A DNA stretch of 43,271 nt, from positions 1 through 43,271 of the forward strand of contig JAQUGA010000002.1 in NCBI GenBank assembly GCA_028684405.1. Direction: 5' to 3'. Under the pieces are notes generated by a model that was not told the DNA's origin, made no database searches, and was given only the letters and a program-made list of their open reading frames with translations. The position numbers were made by a program, and so were the translations under genes. Positions 41,770 through 43,271 of the stretch are shown piece by piece (the stretch's first letter is position 1; each line of letters starts with the position of its first letter). The stretch comes from Bacteroidales bacterium (GTDB lineage: Bacteria; Bacteroidota; Bacteroidia; Bacteroidales; WCHB1-69).

Positions 41770-43218
41770 CTATCCAACGCTTCCCTCCAAGCTAATTGCC
41801 AATAGTTTCTGAGCTTCTACGGCAAATTCCATTGGAAGTTTATTTAGCACTTCTTTAGCATAACCGTTAACAATCAATCCAATTGCATGCTCAGTATCGA
41901 TTCCCCTTTGATTGCAATAGAATAGTTGATCGTCGGATATTTTCGAAGTTGTAGCTTCGTGTTCAACCACGGAAGATTTGTTTTCGGAACGAATGTATGG
42001 CCATGTATGAGCACCACATTTGTCGCCCATTAGAAGGGAATCGCATTGAGAAAAGTTGCGAGAATTGATGGCTTTTTTACCAATTCTAACCAATCCTCTA
42101 TAGCTATTTTGACTTTTTCCGGCAGAGATGCCTTTGGAAATAATAGTACTGCTGCTGTTTTTTCCAAGATGTATCATTTTGCTGCCAGTATCGGCTTGCT
42201 GATGGTTGTTTGTAACCGCCACGGAGTAGAATTCGCCAATGGTATCATCTCCCAAAAGAATGCAACTTGGATATTTCCATGTGATGGCAGAACCGGTTTC
42301 AACTTGAGTCCATGATATTTTAGAGCGATCGCCTTTGCAGATTCCCCTTTTGGTTACAAAGTTATATATACCGCCCAATCCTTCTTTATTTCCTGGATAC
42401 CAGTTTTGCACCGTAGAATATTTGATTTGAGCATCTGTCATGGCAATTAGTTCAACCACGGCTGCATGAAGTTGGTTTTCATCACGTTGAGGTGCTGTAC
42501 ATCCTTCCATATAACTCACATAAGAGCCTTCGTCGGCAATTAGTAAAGTGCGTTCAAACTGACCCGTGTTGGCAGCGTTTATTCTGAAATATGTAGATAG
42601 TTCGAGTGGGCAGCGAACTCCTTTGGGAATATAGCAAAAAGAACCATCCGTGAAAACGGCTGAATTCAATGCAGCAAAGTAATTGTCACCAATAGGAACG
42701 ACCGAACCAATGTATTTTTTTACCAATTCTGGATGGTTTTTGATGGCATCGCTCATGGAGCAAAAAATAATACCATGTTTGGATAGTGAATCTTGAAACG
42801 TTGTTTTTACAGAAACACTATCAATAACGGCATCCACTGCTACTCCAGAAATAGCTTTTTGTTCGTCCAAGGATATTCCTAGTTTATTGAATGTTTCAAG
42901 TAATTCGGGATCTACTTCATCTAGGCTGTTCAATTGTTTTTTAGCTTTTGGAGCTGCATAGTAAATAATGTCTTGGTAGTTAATGGGAGGAATATTTAGG
43001 TGTGCCCAGTCTGGTACCTCCATTGTGAGCCATTTTTGGTATGCCTTCAGTCTAAACTCTAGCATCCAATCAGGCTCTTCTTTTTTAGCAGAAATAAAAC
43101 GAATGGTATTCTCGTCCAAGCCTTTTGGAGTGGTGTCCATTTCAATATCTGTATAAAAACCGTATTTGTATTCGGTTTCGGTAACTTCTTTTAAGATTTC
43201 ATTGCTTTCTTCAGCCAT
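41770..43218 (-). CDS. sufB: Fe-S cluster assembly protein SufB
   Basis: Core scaffold of the SUF system that binds the nascent Fe-S cluster. The 482 residues contain SFCYIPKGVRCPLELSTYFR near 198-217, SYVSYMEGCTAPQRDENQLH near 238-257 with the conserved Cys, KYSTVQNWYPGNKEGLGGIYN near 272-292, GLVRIGKKAINSRNFSQCDS near 381-400, and the C-terminal DDQLFYCNQRGIDTEHAIG. No intein is present in the usual insertion sites. First gene of the suf run, behind a TAATTTTG promoter element; sufS and sufE are not seen downstream. Confidence 0.96.
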   Translation of the reverse strand: MAEESNEILKEVTETEYKYGFYTDIEMDTTPKGLDENTIRFISAKKEEPDWMLEFRLKAYQKWLTMEVPDWAHLNIPPINYQDIIYYAAPKAKKQLNSLDEVDPELLETFNKLGISLDEQKAISGVAVDAVIDSVSVKTTFQDSLSKHGIIFCSMSDAIKNHPELVKKYIGSVVPIGDNYFAALNSAVFTDGSFCYIPKGVRCPLELSTYFRINAANTGQFERTLLIADEGSYVSYMEGCTAPQRDENQLHAAVVELIAMTDAQIKYSTVQNWYPGNKEGLGGIYNFVTKRGICKGDRSKISWTQVETGSAITWKYPSCILLGDDTIGEFYSVAVTNNHQQADTGSKMIHLGKNSSSTIISKGISAGKSQNSYRGLVRIGKKAINSRNFSQCDSLLMGDKCGAHTWPYIRSENKSSVVEHEATTSKISDDQLFYCNQRGIDTEHAIGLIVNGYAKEVLNKLPMEFAVEAQKLLAISLEGSVG

Positions 43219-43252
43219 ATCGTCAAAACTTAGATTAATTTTTTATGCGTGG

Positions 43253-43260
43253 CAAAATTA
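43253..43260 (-). promoter_or_regulatory. Predicted promoter (-7 element) of sufB operon
   Basis: Reads TAATTTTG on the minus strand followed by CC, 34 bp before the sufB ATG. The -33 region is largely cut off by the window edge. Confidence 0.5.
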
Positions 43261-43271
43261 TAAAATAATAC

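Overview
The window is chromosomal DNA from a member of the Bacteroidota (Bacteroidetes). Five things point that way. The DNA is AT-rich with few Shine-Dalgarno sites. Many genes have a TAnnTTTG-type -7 promoter element. There is a SusC-like/TonB-dependent receptor with a carboxypeptidase-regulatory N-domain, and a secreted protein with a type IX secretion C-terminal sorting domain. Every predicted signal peptidase I substrate has Gln right after the cleavage site. The exact genus cannot be read from the sequence alone.

Layout. (1) 1-5760 is an accessory island: a type I restriction-modification operon (hsdS, then a REP-associated tyrosine transposase, then hsdR; hsdM presumably lies upstream, outside the window) and a broken IS110-type transposase tail. 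The transposase gene is wedged between hsdS and hsdR (1-nt gap, 8-nt overlap). It carries two copies of a REP-like palindrome in its own reading frame, the longer one flanked by 18-bp and 12-bp tandem arrays. (2) 5761-10197 is a forward operon: serS, a lipoprotein, a TPR protein and rsmA. (3) 10307-12280 holds a TauE/SafE-type permease, a PepSY-like exported protein and an exported carboxypeptidase-regulatory-domain protein. (4) 12335-14766 is gltX-eamA on the minus strand, divergent from ssb (14947). (5) 15491-18223 is lnt plus a phospholipase D-like protein, minus strand. (6) 18473-22233 is a trio of poorly characterised exported proteins (LPP20-like, FlgT-like and double-DUF4476-like), closed by a terminator shared with a minus-strand tRNA-Arg(CCG). 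(7) 22596-26071 is a TonB-dependent receptor and a glycosyltransferase, meeting a minus-strand gene tail to tail with an 87-bp coding overlap. (8) 25985-32480 is a minus-strand housekeeping block: prfA-radical SAM-GME-fold protein, der-S4 protein-rluF, and era. (9) 32578-35454 holds initiator tRNA-Met, an apparently exported Mn-type superoxide dismutase and glyS. (10) 35527-43218, minus strand, holds a universal stress protein, a T9SS-exported nuclease/phosphatase, and sufB-sufC-sufD-mtnA-class II aldolase.

Most of the window is core translation, ribosome-assembly and Fe-S functions. The most unusual parts are the restriction operon with its internal self-marked transposase, the LPP20/FlgT/DUF4476 trio, and the coupling of SUF genes to a likely 5'-deoxyadenosine/methylthioadenosine salvage pair. 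All family assignments come from reading motifs by eye; no database search was run.
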